Source of the DNA: Caldifarciminota bacterium
GTDB taxonomy: Bacteria; Hydrothermota; Hydrothermia; B15-G9
DNA: 7,784 nt
NCBI GenBank assembly: GCA_027064565.1
Contig: JAMOPK010000329.1
Location: 1 to 7,784 of the forward strand
Direction: 5' to 3'
Both the position numbers and the translations under genes were made by a program. Within the stretch, counting starts at the first letter, position 1. Every line of letters starts with the position of its first letter. The notes under the pieces were generated by a model that saw nothing but the letters and a program-made list of their open reading frames with translations, made no database searches and had not been told where the DNA came from. Of this stretch, positions 1 through 7,204 are shown one piece after another.

Positions 1-1
1 T

Positions 2-493
2 GATGAGATATACGGGTTGAGTCTCAGGCTCGGTGCTGACCATGTGGCTTTCAACCGCTACATAGGGCCGCCTTTACCCGAAATAGAGCCAGAACCGTGG
101 CAGGCCGTGCAGGCACTCGAGCAGGTTCAGGACTGGATCGCTCAGGAACTCCGGGTGAGGTTTGGGACACCTGTGCCACAATGCTTTGCAAAAATCTCTG
201 TAAGTCCCTGCCTGGCGGGCCAAGCATTTTTCACCGTTGATCCCTGGGGAAACGTGAGGCCTTGCAATCATGCCCCGGTTGTCGTCGGCAATATCCTGAA
301 TCAGTCGGTGGAAGAAATATTGACCTCCCCGAAAATGCAATGGTGGAACTCTATGTTGCCGGTGGAATGTCAGGGATGCCCTCTGGCCAATTATTGCCAC
401 GGTGGATGCAAAGCCGAGACCCTTCTGAGGCCTCTCGACACTTACTACATTGAGAGAAGAAACTTTGTCCTGGAACCTACAGGTGGAGAATAG
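2..493 (+). CDS. Radical SAM/SPASM enzyme, C-terminal fragment (5' end outside window)
   Basis: The frame is open from the left edge to TAG at 491-493, so this is the 3' part of a larger gene. A TTG at 17 could be read as a start, but nothing supports it. Counting that TTG as residue 1, the fragment carries a SPASM auxiliary iron-sulfur domain: C65, then G78-x4-C83 within TVDPWGNVRPC, then C118-x2-C121-x5-C127-x3-C131. This is the signature of radical SAM enzymes that modify peptides or proteins (PqqE, AnSME and sactipeptide-maturase relatives). The final Cys of the usual SPASM pattern is absent: the last 27 residues contain none. An extra Cys (C56) lies before the domain. The radical SAM core (CxxxCxxC) must lie upstream, out of view, so the substrate cannot be told. 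The gene converges on the TetR gene across about 107 bp with no clear terminator. The SPASM call is firm; the function is unknown. Confidence 0.85.
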   Translation, partial: DEIYGLSLRLGADHVAFNRYIGPPLPEIEPEPWQAVQALEQVQDWIAQELRVRFGTPVPQCFAKISVSPCLAGQAFFTVDPWGNVRPCNHAPVVVGNILNQSVEEILTSPKMQWWNSMLPVECQGCPLANYCHGGCKAETLLRPLDTYYIERRNFVLEPTGGE

Positions 494-600
494 GAAATCC
501 TATCAGACGGTTTTCACCTTTCCCAACCTTATAACAGCTCGGAGAATTACAACAACCCCAAAAATGGAGGAGACCGGCGGCCGAGCCCATCCGAATCGAT

Positions 601-1224
601 TCACCCATCTTCGCTAACAGGTTCTATCACAATGGATGACATTAAAAACTCCAAATATTTCTTTCCCATATCTGTAAGATCGAAATTTTTACCGCTTAGT
701 ATCCACTGGAAAGCTAACCCATCGATAGCAGCAACAACTGAACGCGCAAATTCCTCCGGTGGTAGTGTGCTTTTGAATTTGTTAGATTTAACTCCTTCTC
801 TGTAGATCGATTCTATCAATTTCATCAACCTGCAATAAAATTCCCTGAGTCTACTTTCCAACGGATATACTTCTCCTTTCCGGACATGCTCGGTCCAGAA
901 CATGAACAACACACGAAGGGCATCTTCCCATTTCACACCAATCTCAACTAAGGAATTTATCACGCACTTCAGCTTTGTCACTGCGTCATCGGTAGAATTG
1001 ACCATATTTTCTATGTGCTCCAAAAAACGTTTTTCAAGGAGTTCCGCAAGAGAAAAGAAAAGCTCTTTCTTATTGCGAAAATATTCATAAATGGTGGCCT
1101 TGCCTATTCCAACCTTATTGGCCACATCCGCCATTTTTGTGTTGTGATAGCCTTTTTCGGCAAAGACAAGCAATGCACCTTCAAGTATCTTTATCCGTTT
1201 CTTAGTTCGATCCACCTTTCTCAT
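601..1224 (-). CDS. TetR/AcrR-family transcriptional repressor
   Basis: The 207-residue protein has typical TetR length. The N-terminal helix-turn-helix lies at about residues 12-57, with the family signature ADVANKVGIGKATIYEYFRN followed by KKELFF. The C-terminal part is a helical ligand-binding and dimerisation domain with no family-specific motif I can name. I chose ATG 1222-1224 because GGAGG/GAGGGG precedes it at normal spacing and the protein then begins MRKVDRTKKR. A longer reading from 1281 would translate through the operator and promoter and is unlikely. The gene is divergent from the radical SAM gene at 1314, and a 14-bp palindrome in the gap overlaps both promoters. It therefore probably represses itself and that gene until a small ligand binds. 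The coding region is AT-rich compared with the right half of the window. The ligand is unknown. Confidence 0.93.
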   Translation of the reverse strand: MRKVDRTKKRIKILEGALLVFAEKGYHNTKMADVANKVGIGKATIYEYFRNKKELFFSLAELLEKRFLEHIENMVNSTDDAVTKLKCVINSLVEIGVKWEDALRVLFMFWTEHVRKGEVYPLESRLREFYCRLMKLIESIYREGVKSNKFKSTLPPEEFARSVVAAIDGLAFQWILSGKNFDLTDMGKKYLEFLMSSIVIEPVSEDG

Positions 1225-1242
1225 TTTTCTTCCCCTCCACAC

Positions 1243-1271
1243 TTGAAATCGACCGACCGGTCGGTTAGTAT
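1243..1271 (+). promoter_or_regulatory. Predicted promoter of the radical SAM gene
   Basis: TTGAAA (1243-1248) and TAGTAT (1266-1271) are separated by exactly 17 bp, and the 14-bp operator palindrome fills nearly the whole spacer. A repressor bound there would block RNA polymerase directly. The start codon at 1314 is preceded by AGGAGG at 1300-1305. The -35 match is good and the -10 moderate. The call comes from reading the sequence only. Confidence 0.6.
1252..1265. promoter_or_regulatory. TetR operator palindrome
   Basis: ACCGACCGGTCGGT is a perfect 14-bp inverted repeat centred between 1258 and 1259. It lies in the 89-bp gap between the divergent TetR and radical SAM starts. GC-rich palindromes of this ACCGACCGGTCGGT type are a recurring TetR-family operator form, and TetR proteins usually bind sites in their own divergent promoter region. 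The site lies inside the spacer of the rightward promoter and at the expected start point of the leftward one, so one bound dimer could silence both genes. I see no second copy in the window. Confidence 0.85.
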
Positions 1272-1298
1272 TATAGACCATTTAAGTAGCTTTTTAAA
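1270..1298 (-). promoter_or_regulatory. Predicted promoter of the TetR gene
   Basis: On the minus strand a perfect TATAAT (1275 to 1270) lies 17 bp downstream of TTTAAA (1298 to 1293). Transcription should start near 1263, inside the operator palindrome. This would produce autorepression. It overlaps the rightward promoter, so the two promoters would also compete for polymerase. Confidence 0.6.
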
Positions 1299-1313
1299 CA
1301 GGAGGAATCAATA

Positions 1314-2765
1314 ATGGCTAAGATAGTCGATAGGATCAAAGCAGAAGGGGTAGTGGCTGTGCTCAAAGGCTTGCTCTCAAACACAACGGGAAGGGAATAT
1401 CTGCTTAAGAAACTTGATGATACCATATACCGCCAAGTGGTGCTGAAAAACTCTAAAGGCAGACCTCGCAAGGTCCAGGAAGACAAGTATAACATGCTTA
1501 TGGCGATGGCAGTATCTGTTTTTAGAAACATCGATAGAGGCATAATCTCACGAAACATAGCCTACAAAACTTTAGATTCTCTTGTGAAAGGCGCTTTACT
1601 CCATAGCGGTGCAGATGCTGAGCGGAAATTCAAGGAAAAATATGGGTTCTCCCCTCCAAGCTTCTTGACAATAAGTCCAGGTAAAGCTTGCAACCTCAGA
1701 TGCAAAGGATGTTATGCGGCATCAGGTGCCAACCCGGAAAAACTGAGTTTTGATGTCTTCGAGAGGATCGTTCGTGAAGCCCACGACTTCTGGGGCAGTC
1801 GTTTCATTGTGATTTCGGGAGGAGAACCAACAATTTATAAGCATGACGGCAAAACGGTGTTCGACCTCTATGAAATGCATCCTGATATGTACTTCCTGAT
1901 GTATACTAACGGAACACTGATAGACAAAAACATGGCTAAAAGGATGGCCGAACTCGGCAACATCACACCTGCGATCTCAGTTGAGGGTTACGAGAAAGAA
2001 ACTGACGAACGACGCGGCAAAGGTGTGTTCAAAAAGGTTTTGACCGCAATGGATAACCTCAAAGAGTTTGGTGTCCCGTTCGGAATTTCCATCACTATTA
2101 CCCGCTATAATGCTCCCTTGCTTATGAAAACCGAATTTTACGAATATTATTTCGAGGAACTTGGCGCCACTTATGCCTGGCTGTTCCACTACATGCCGAT
2201 CGGTCGTCAGATCTCTCTCGAATTGATGCCGACACCTGAGCAGAGGGTCTCTCTATACTGGAAATGGCGGGAAATGGTGCGGGAAAGGCGGTATTTTGTG
2301 GCTGATTTCTGGAACAGCGGCGTGGTATCCGATGGTTGCATCGCTGCAGGACGTCCTGGAGGCTACCTCTACATCGATTGGGATGGTAATGTGATGCCTT
2401 GCGTGTTTGTTCCATATTACGTCTCTAACATCAACGAGATTTACGCAAACGGCGGCAACCTGAACGATGCAATCATTACGCCTTTCTTTGAGAAAATACG
2501 GAAATGGCAGTTTGAATACGGATACAAATACCAATCCACACCGAATAACTGGTTGATGCCATGCATGATAAGGGATCACCATGCCGAATTTCGGGCAATT
2601 GCCGATGAGGTCGGCGTCAAACCGGAAGACGAAAACGCCAAAGCCGCATTTGAGGATCCGGATTACTACAAGGGGATGGTGAACTATGACAACCACCTTA
2701 AGGAAATAAGTGAACCAATCTGGAAAGAGGTGTTCATTGAGCCTGAAAAAAATAATAAAAAATAA
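1314..2765 (+). CDS. Radical SAM enzyme under TetR control, unknown substrate
   Basis: The protein has 483 residues; its ATG is preceded by AGGAGG eight bases upstream. The radical SAM cluster motif is C126-x3-C130-x2-C133 in KACNLRCKGCYA, which binds the 4Fe-4S cluster that cleaves S-adenosylmethionine. SGGEP (168-172) is the SAM-contacting GGE motif. A TNGT element (198-201) and an ISVEG element (221-225) are usual core landmarks. Two parts are less ordinary. The first is a helical N-terminal extension of about 115 residues before the core. The second is a reduced, SPASM/Twitch-like C-terminal region with only C342, C363 (in DGNVMPC) and C417, so any auxiliary cluster would be incompletely Cys-ligated or absent. 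No signal peptide or clear membrane segment is visible. It is the only gene of its transcript and is closed by a terminator at 2780-2815. The enzyme class is certain. The substrate is unknown; its pairing with a ligand-sensing repressor hints at small-molecule or lipid chemistry rather than a housekeeping role. Confidence 0.92.
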   Translation: MAKIVDRIKAEGVVAVLKGLLSNTTGREYLLKKLDDTIYRQVVLKNSKGRPRKVQEDKYNMLMAMAVSVFRNIDRGIISRNIAYKTLDSLVKGALLHSGADAERKFKEKYGFSPPSFLTISPGKACNLRCKGCYAASGANPEKLSFDVFERIVREAHDFWGSRFIVISGGEPTIYKHDGKTVFDLYEMHPDMYFLMYTNGTLIDKNMAKRMAELGNITPAISVEGYEKETDERRGKGVFKKVLTAMDNLKEFGVPFGISITITRYNAPLLMKTEFYEYYFEELGATYAWLFHYMPIGRQISLELMPTPEQRVSLYWKWREMVRERRYFVADFWNSGVVSDGCIAAGRPGGYLYIDWDGNVMPCVFVPYYVSNINEIYANGGNLNDAIITPFFEKIRKWQFEYGYKYQSTPNNWLMPCMIRDHHAEFRAIADEVGVKPEDENAKAAFEDPDYYKGMVNYDNHLKEISEPIWKEVFIEPEKNNKK

Positions 2766-2779
2766 AAATTCAACTATAA

Positions 2780-2815
2780 GGAGGGGAGGTCTTCTTCCTC
2801 CTCTCCCCCTCTTTT
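2780..2815 (+). terminator. Intrinsic terminator after the radical SAM gene
   Basis: Positions 2780-2789 (GGAGGGGAGG) pair with 2797-2806 (CCTCCTCTCC) over 10 bp with one G-T wobble, around the 7-base loop TCTTCTT. A pyrimidine-rich tail ending in TTTT (2812-2815) follows. The T-tract is short and offset from the stem by several C residues, so termination may be partial. It begins 14 bases after the stop codon. Confidence 0.7.
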
Positions 2816-3060
2816 GGCATGAAGAATGGCTCAAAATCCGCTTCTCTGAATAGTGATTGAATTATACTTCCTTCCCGTATCAGCCTCAGCTCTACCCACC
2901 GTAAAGCTTTCATTACTGGAAGGGAACAACCTGATAGAGGTGGAAGACCCATATTTTCAGTTATGTCCATCTGATCTCAGGAGGTATGGGGCTGTTCAAG
3001 CATTTTTTCAGGAAGGTTAAGGCTAAAATGAAAATTAAGAGGCAAACCGGGGGTACTACA
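2816..3060. other. Intergenic gap between convergent transcripts, no convincing gene
   Basis: About 245 bp lie between the radical SAM terminator and the terminator of the 16S operon. A 66-codon minus-strand reading (2770-2970) runs into the radical SAM terminator, lacks a family signature and has no good ribosome site. A 25-codon plus-strand reading (2986-3063) starts directly after AGGAGGT and encodes a very basic peptide, but the Shine-Dalgarno abuts the ATG. A minus-strand TATAAT (2866 to 2861) has no good -35. I see no structured RNA or repeat here. Confidence 0.5.
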
Positions 3061-3087
3061 TAAAAACAAAAGCCCCGAACGGGGCTT
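3061..3087 (-). terminator. Intrinsic terminator of the 16S-tRNA-Ile operon
   Basis: On the minus strand AAGCCCC (3087 to 3081) pairs with GGGGCTT (3076 to 3070) over 7 bp around a GTTC loop, followed at once by TTTTGTTTTTA (3071 to 3061). This is a textbook intrinsic terminator. It begins only six bases after the tRNA-Ile 3' end, so the transcript is meant to end here rather than continue into 23S rRNA. On the plus strand there is no T-tract, so it acts in one direction. Confidence 0.92.
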
Positions 3088-3092
3088 GGATA

Positions 3093-3166
3093 TGGGCCCG
3101 GGTGGAGTCGAACCACCGACCTCTCGCTTATCAGGCGAACGCTCTAACCAACTGAGCTACGGGCCC
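3093..3166 (-). tRNA. tRNA-Ile (anticodon GAU)
   Basis: The 74-nt cloverleaf has all arms. The 7-bp acceptor pairs GGGCCCG with CGGGCCC and has discriminator A. The D arm is GCTC/GAGC. The anticodon stem TTCGC/GCGAG encloses loop CTGATAA, giving anticodon GAT. The T arm is GGTGG/CCACC with loop TTCGACT. CCA is not encoded, because the next bases are TAT, so it must be added after transcription. The gene lies 85 bases downstream of 16S on the same strand, outside the pre-16S processing stem. This is the place tRNA-Ile occupies in classical 16S-23S spacers, but no tRNA-Ala or 23S follows. Confidence 0.98.
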
Positions 3167-3189
3167 CCGAATTGGGGGAAAAATAAAGA

Positions 3190-3216
3190 AAGTGGAGTGT
3201 CTCCGGACAGTGAGAC
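3190..3216 (-). other. Pre-16S processing stem, 3' arm
   Basis: This arm is complementary to 4854-4880 on the other side of the 16S gene. Positions 3190-3203 pair perfectly with 4867-4880 (14 bp). Then come a C-A mismatch, 3 bp (3205-3207 with 4863-4865), a two-by-two internal loop, and 7 bp (3210-3216 with 4854-4860). Such a helix closing the base of pre-16S RNA is the classical RNase III substrate. Its survival shows that both flanks belong to one functional transcript. Confidence 0.88.
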
Positions 3217-3251
3217 AGGGTTATGTTGTGATAAGAGTACAAACTCCTTTG

Positions 3252-4829
<1,578 letters not shown>

Positions 4830-4853
4830 GAATATTTTTCCTTGCTCAGTCTC

Positions 4854-4880
4854 GTCTCACCATCCAGAGACACTCCACTT
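4854..4880 (-). other. Pre-16S processing stem, 5' arm
   Basis: This is the leader-side half of the helix that encloses 16S rRNA, pairing with 3190-3216 as described there. It lies 25 to 51 bases upstream of the mature 5' end. The boxA-like site abuts it on the promoter side. The pairing is read directly from the sequence. The role as an RNase III site comes from established knowledge of pre-rRNA processing. Confidence 0.88.
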
Positions 4881-4894
4881 AGTTTTCAAAGAAC
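4881..4894 (-). promoter_or_regulatory. boxA-like rRNA antitermination site
   Basis: On the minus strand GTTCTTTGAAAACT lies in the 16S leader between the promoter and the processing stem. It closely resembles rRNA leader boxA elements (E. coli type TGCTCTTTAACA; the TTCTTTGAAAACT form is common in Firmicutes leaders). BoxA RNA is bound by NusB-NusE and keeps polymerase from terminating early in untranslated rRNA. I find no second copy after 16S, which fits a unit with no 23S to follow. Confidence 0.7.
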
Positions 4895-4913
4895 CCTTTT
4901 TGAAGGCGCAAAT

Positions 4914-4942
4914 ATGTTAGTGGAGACAACTGCCCTTGTCAA
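4914..4942 (-). promoter_or_regulatory. Predicted 16S rRNA operon promoter
   Basis: On the minus strand a perfect TTGACA (4942 to 4937) and TAACAT (4919 to 4914) are separated by 17 bp. Transcription would start near 4907, about 13 bases before boxA. Two further perfect TTGACA hexamers lie upstream, at 4985-4980 and 5045-5040, in AT-rich DNA. Neither has a convincing -10 at normal spacing, so tandem promoters are possible but not shown. Confidence 0.75.
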
Positions 4943-5069
4943 CCCCCTGCCTCCAATCCAGACTGCCATATTTTTCGCCTGTCAATCAATAAATTCCGAT
5001 GCAATCTGTTTATTGCCAAAATTTTATTGCCTAATCGATTGTCAATAAATCAATTATCTCACACAAACT

Positions 5070-5774
5070 TCACATCTCAAAAACTGAGCCTACACCAGCA
5101 TCAACAAAACGGTGGCCAAATTTATCCCTTATGACCTCCCTCGCCCTCGTCCCGGTGCAGTGGCATGGCGCAATCTTATCCACCCCGATTTCAAAAAGCT
5201 CATCCGCAATTTTCGCCACATTCGCAGGTGCGAACCCGCCAAGATGAAATCCACCGATAACAAAACGAGGGGACCTGCCGCACAGCTCCACGAACCTCCT
5301 GACTATGTTGACAATGCCCGGATGGGAACATCCCACTACCAGCAACTTGCAATCGACTATGAGGGAGTGTTCCATCAGGGAACCGCCCGCTTTCATGCTT
5401 CCGGTGCTGAGAAAACCGCCGCCAATTTCATAGGCCCGCTCATCGATGGGGATGAAATTAGCTCCGTAAAGCCGTATCCGCTCATCTATACCCCGTGGAT
5501 GCAATGAGGGACCTAAAACTACCCTATCTCCGTTCATTTTCAGCAATTCCCACAATCCGCCGGTATGATCCCAGTGCCAGTGCGAGATGAATATCATCGG
5601 AAGCAGTTTGAGATCAACGCCCATCTTTCTGGCGTTATCAAGGAGAACATCGGCCCTGCTGCCCGTGTCGAACAGCAACAATCTATCACCTTTCTGCACC
5701 AGAGCCGAAAAACCCCAACCGGTCACAAGATCACTCCGATGCAGGTAGTTGTCGAAAATGACTGTTAATTTCAT
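5070..5774 (-). CDS. Metallo-beta-lactamase-fold hydrolase, COG1237 type
   Basis: The 234-residue protein carries the metal-binding HxHxDH motif as HWHWDHTGG (H65, H67, D69, H70). FDTG at 35-38 is the usual strand before the active site. GCSHPGIVNI (148-157), containing H151, and IGGFHLGG (173-180), containing H177, are marks of the COG1237 group. That group includes the archaeal enzyme annotated as dihydropterin-ribofuranosyl-aminobenzene 5'-phosphate synthase of methanopterin synthesis. Bacterial members mostly have no known substrate, and I do not assign that reaction here. No signal peptide is visible, so it is probably cytoplasmic and binds two zinc or iron ions. The start has no Shine-Dalgarno, but a promoter placed a few bases upstream predicts a leaderless message. 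The gene lies upstream of and parallel to the 16S operon; its stop is only about 25 bases before the first TTGACA hexamer, with no terminator seen. Confidence 0.9.
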   Translation of the reverse strand: MKLTVIFDNYLHRSDLVTGWGFSALVQKGDRLLLFDTGSRADVLLDNARKMGVDLKLLPMIFISHWHWDHTGGLWELLKMNGDRVVLGPSLHPRGIDERIRLYGANFIPIDERAYEIGGGFLSTGSMKAGGSLMEHSLIVDCKLLVVGCSHPGIVNIVRRFVELCGRSPRFVIGGFHLGGFAPANVAKIADELFEIGVDKIAPCHCTGTRAREVIRDKFGHRFVDAGVGSVFEM

Positions 5775-5782
5775 CGTGGGAT

Positions 5783-5811
5783 ATTATGACACTTCGCAAC
5801 CATGGTTACAA
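5783..5811 (-). promoter_or_regulatory. Predicted promoter of the MBL-fold gene (leaderless)
   Basis: On the minus strand TTGTAA (5811 to 5806) and CATAAT (5788 to 5783) are spaced by 17 bp. The expected start of transcription is about 5776, two bases before the A of ATG at 5774. The absence of any Shine-Dalgarno before this ATG agrees with a leaderless transcript. Most other visible starts in the window have a clear Shine-Dalgarno. Confidence 0.55.
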
Positions 5812-6142
5812 GATTCCGAATCGACTCATCAAAAATACAAGGTATTCGTTGACTCGGTTATCCCCACATGAGCTGTAAGACTTACCCCAAAAATTGCATA
5901 ATGCTTTTCAATCTATCAGCTTCAAACTTCATGCTCATCAGTTGATGCATCCGAAAAGGTTCGACTTGATCAGCGGGATCAGCCCCGATTTTGGGAACAT
6001 CCTTACTTGAGGACACAGAACTACTGAGGGGACAACACCGTCGGACGAAACCCTACCTACCAGCGGAGGACAATATCCGTCAAACTGTTTTTTAGGACCG
6101 GGCGAATACTTGCAAATAGGGGGCTACCATCCAATCGCGAGG
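5812..6142. other. Gene-poor gap, nothing firmly identified
   Basis: About 330 bp lie between the MBL-fold promoter and the stop of the CapA gene. The minus strand is open over 6123-5938 (61 codons, Pro- and Val-rich, ending TGA). It has no ATG near its beginning and no recognisable family, so it may be chance or the remnant of a decayed gene. No inverted repeat with a T-tract was found downstream of the CapA stop. No tRNA, direct repeat or insertion-sequence end is visible. Confidence 0.45.
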
Positions 6143-7147
6143 TCAATGTTGTTCTTCGCGAGGCAACTTTATCCTTCCGGTGAACCCGGATTTTTCAAAA
6201 TTGCAGGATGAAAGCTCCTGAATGTGCTGCAAAAGCTTTCCGGTTGTGTCGGGATAAGGGCTGTAAAATGCTTTCCGATATCTGACTTCCAGAGGGATGA
6301 TGTGATAGACTGTGGAATCACCCCACAACTCGGCCATGACCGCCATCCCGCTTGCCGAGTTTGTCCTCGACCTGAATGCGTAGTTGCCAAGGGAATAGAA
6401 AATCGGTTTGCCCTTATAAATCTCCACGCCCTGAACGACGTGAGGATGAGAACCTATGACGAGGTCAGCGCCGCTGTCGATCGCTCTGTGCGCCAGCCGC
6501 CGCTGATAGGTTTTGGGCGTATCGAGTCGTTCGGCTCCCCAGTGAAAGAAGGCCACTACAAAATCAACGCTGTCTCTGACGCTTTTGATGTCTTTCGCGA
6601 TGTAACTTTCGCTTCCGTAAGCAGTTCCGGGTCGGCGGGATGTGGCCCAGTATTCCTGCGGGTAGGTGTTGGAGTAGGCAAAAACGGCGATTTTTCGGCC
6701 GTTTACGTCGAAAATCATGGGTCTCCTTGCCTCCCGCAGGTTCATGCCGGCCCCACAATGCTTGAGGCCGAGGGAGTCCAGTATCGATAGGGTCTGTTCC
6801 AGCGCCTCAGGGCCGAAATCCATGATGTGGTTGTTGGCGAGGCCGAACCCATCAAATCCGGCGGCTTTCGCGAACCCCAGAAGACGCGGGGAAGCGAGAA
6901 ACGTGAACTCTTTGCCCTCAACCGGGATGCCCTTCGTCCCGAACGGACACTCAAGGTTGGCGATCGCCACATCGGCCGAATCTATCAGCTCCATAGTCCC
7001 GCGAAATGGAAACAGAGAATCCTCTCTGACGGAGGCCACTTTATCCATCCCCGCCATCATCAGGTCGCCGAAGAAAAGGATTCTTGTCGGGCGGATCGCC
7101 GATGAATCCGCTGTGAGACCGATGATCAAGGTGAGCAGGATATTCAT
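6143..7147 (-). CDS. CapA-family protein (PGA_cap metallophosphatase-like)
   Basis: The 334-residue protein has the family motifs in order: GDLM (27-30), NLECPFG (64-70), ANNHIMDFG (104-112), HWG (202-204) and GSHPHVVQG (232-240), followed by YSLGNYAF (251-258). These are the metal-binding loops of the calcineurin-like CapA/PgsA fold. The founding member takes part in poly-gamma-glutamate capsule formation, but most homologues have no tested function and no other capsule gene is visible here. The N-terminus (ILLTLIIGLTADSSA, 3-17) looks like a short signal peptide or anchor lacking the usual Lys/Arg. The protein may therefore be exported, with the catalytic domain outside the membrane. The ATG at 7147 is the last unit of an ATGAG repeat, and an in-frame TGA at 7156-7154 rules out a longer start. 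The only visible upstream control is a terminator 22 bases away, so expression may depend on read-through from the preceding gene. Confidence 0.9.
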   Translation of the reverse strand: MNILLTLIIGLTADSSAIRPTRILFFGDLMMAGMDKVASVREDSLFPFRGTMELIDSADVAIANLECPFGTKGIPVEGKEFTFLASPRLLGFAKAAGFDGFGLANNHIMDFGPEALEQTLSILDSLGLKHCGAGMNLREARRPMIFDVNGRKIAVFAYSNTYPQEYWATSRRPGTAYGSESYIAKDIKSVRDSVDFVVAFFHWGAERLDTPKTYQRRLAHRAIDSGADLVIGSHPHVVQGVEIYKGKPIFYSLGNYAFRSRTNSASGMAVMAELWGDSTVYHIIPLEVRYRKAFYSPYPDTTGKLLQHIQELSSCNFEKSGFTGRIKLPREEQH

Positions 7148-7164
7148 CTCATCTCATCTCATCT
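7145..7164 (-). repeat. Pentanucleotide tandem repeat over the CapA start codon
   Basis: On the plus strand CATCT occurs four times in direct succession; on the coding strand this is a run of ATGAG units whose last ATG is the start codon. Each upstream ATG in the run is followed by AGA and TGA, giving overlapping two-codon start-stop frames. A further ATG (7168-7166, ATGGAG) starts just before the run. Loss or gain of units by polymerase slippage would change the number of decoy starts. It would not open a longer frame, because a 15-base turn of the repeat always contains TGA. Confidence 0.85.
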
Positions 7165-7168
7165 CCAT

Positions 7169-7204
7169 AAAAAGATGGGAGGCGGGGAATGCCCCGACCT
7201 CCCA
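7169..7204 (-). terminator. Intrinsic terminator or attenuator between the sorting-domain gene and CapA gene
   Basis: Positions 7176-7187 pair with 7192-7204 to give a 12-bp, GC-rich stem with one bulged A (7197) and the loop AATG on the plus strand. On the minus strand it is followed directly by TCTTTTT (7175 to 7169). It begins about 20 bases after the stop of the upstream gene and ends just before the CapA start region. No promoter is apparent between it and the CapA ATG, so it may let part of the transcripts through. Confidence 0.88.

Noticed and set aside
494..600. Bidirectional terminator between the SPASM gene and TetR gene
   Set aside because: Only very short inverted repeats such as AGGA/TCCT were found and none has a T-tract.
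1225..1281. Longer TetR start at 1281 adding 19 residues
   Set aside because: It would translate the operator and -10 region and lacks a Shine-Dalgarno, whereas ATG 1224 has GGAGG at proper spacing.
2253..2834. 193-codon minus-strand frame opposite the radical SAM gene
   Set aside because: It is antisense to a firmly identified gene, its translation has no family features, and it begins beyond the terminator.
2770..2970. 66-codon minus-strand frame in the gap after the radical SAM gene
   Set aside because: It ends inside the radical SAM terminator, has no good ribosome site and no recognisable domain.
4980..5045. Two more perfect TTGACA hexamers upstream of 16S as extra rRNA promoters
   Set aside because: No acceptable -10 lies 16-18 bases downstream of either, so only the 4942-4914 promoter is listed.
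5858..5866. TTATCCCCA as a DnaA box and possible origin
   Set aside because: It deviates from TTATNCACA, is alone, and no cluster or AT-rich unwinding region accompanies it.
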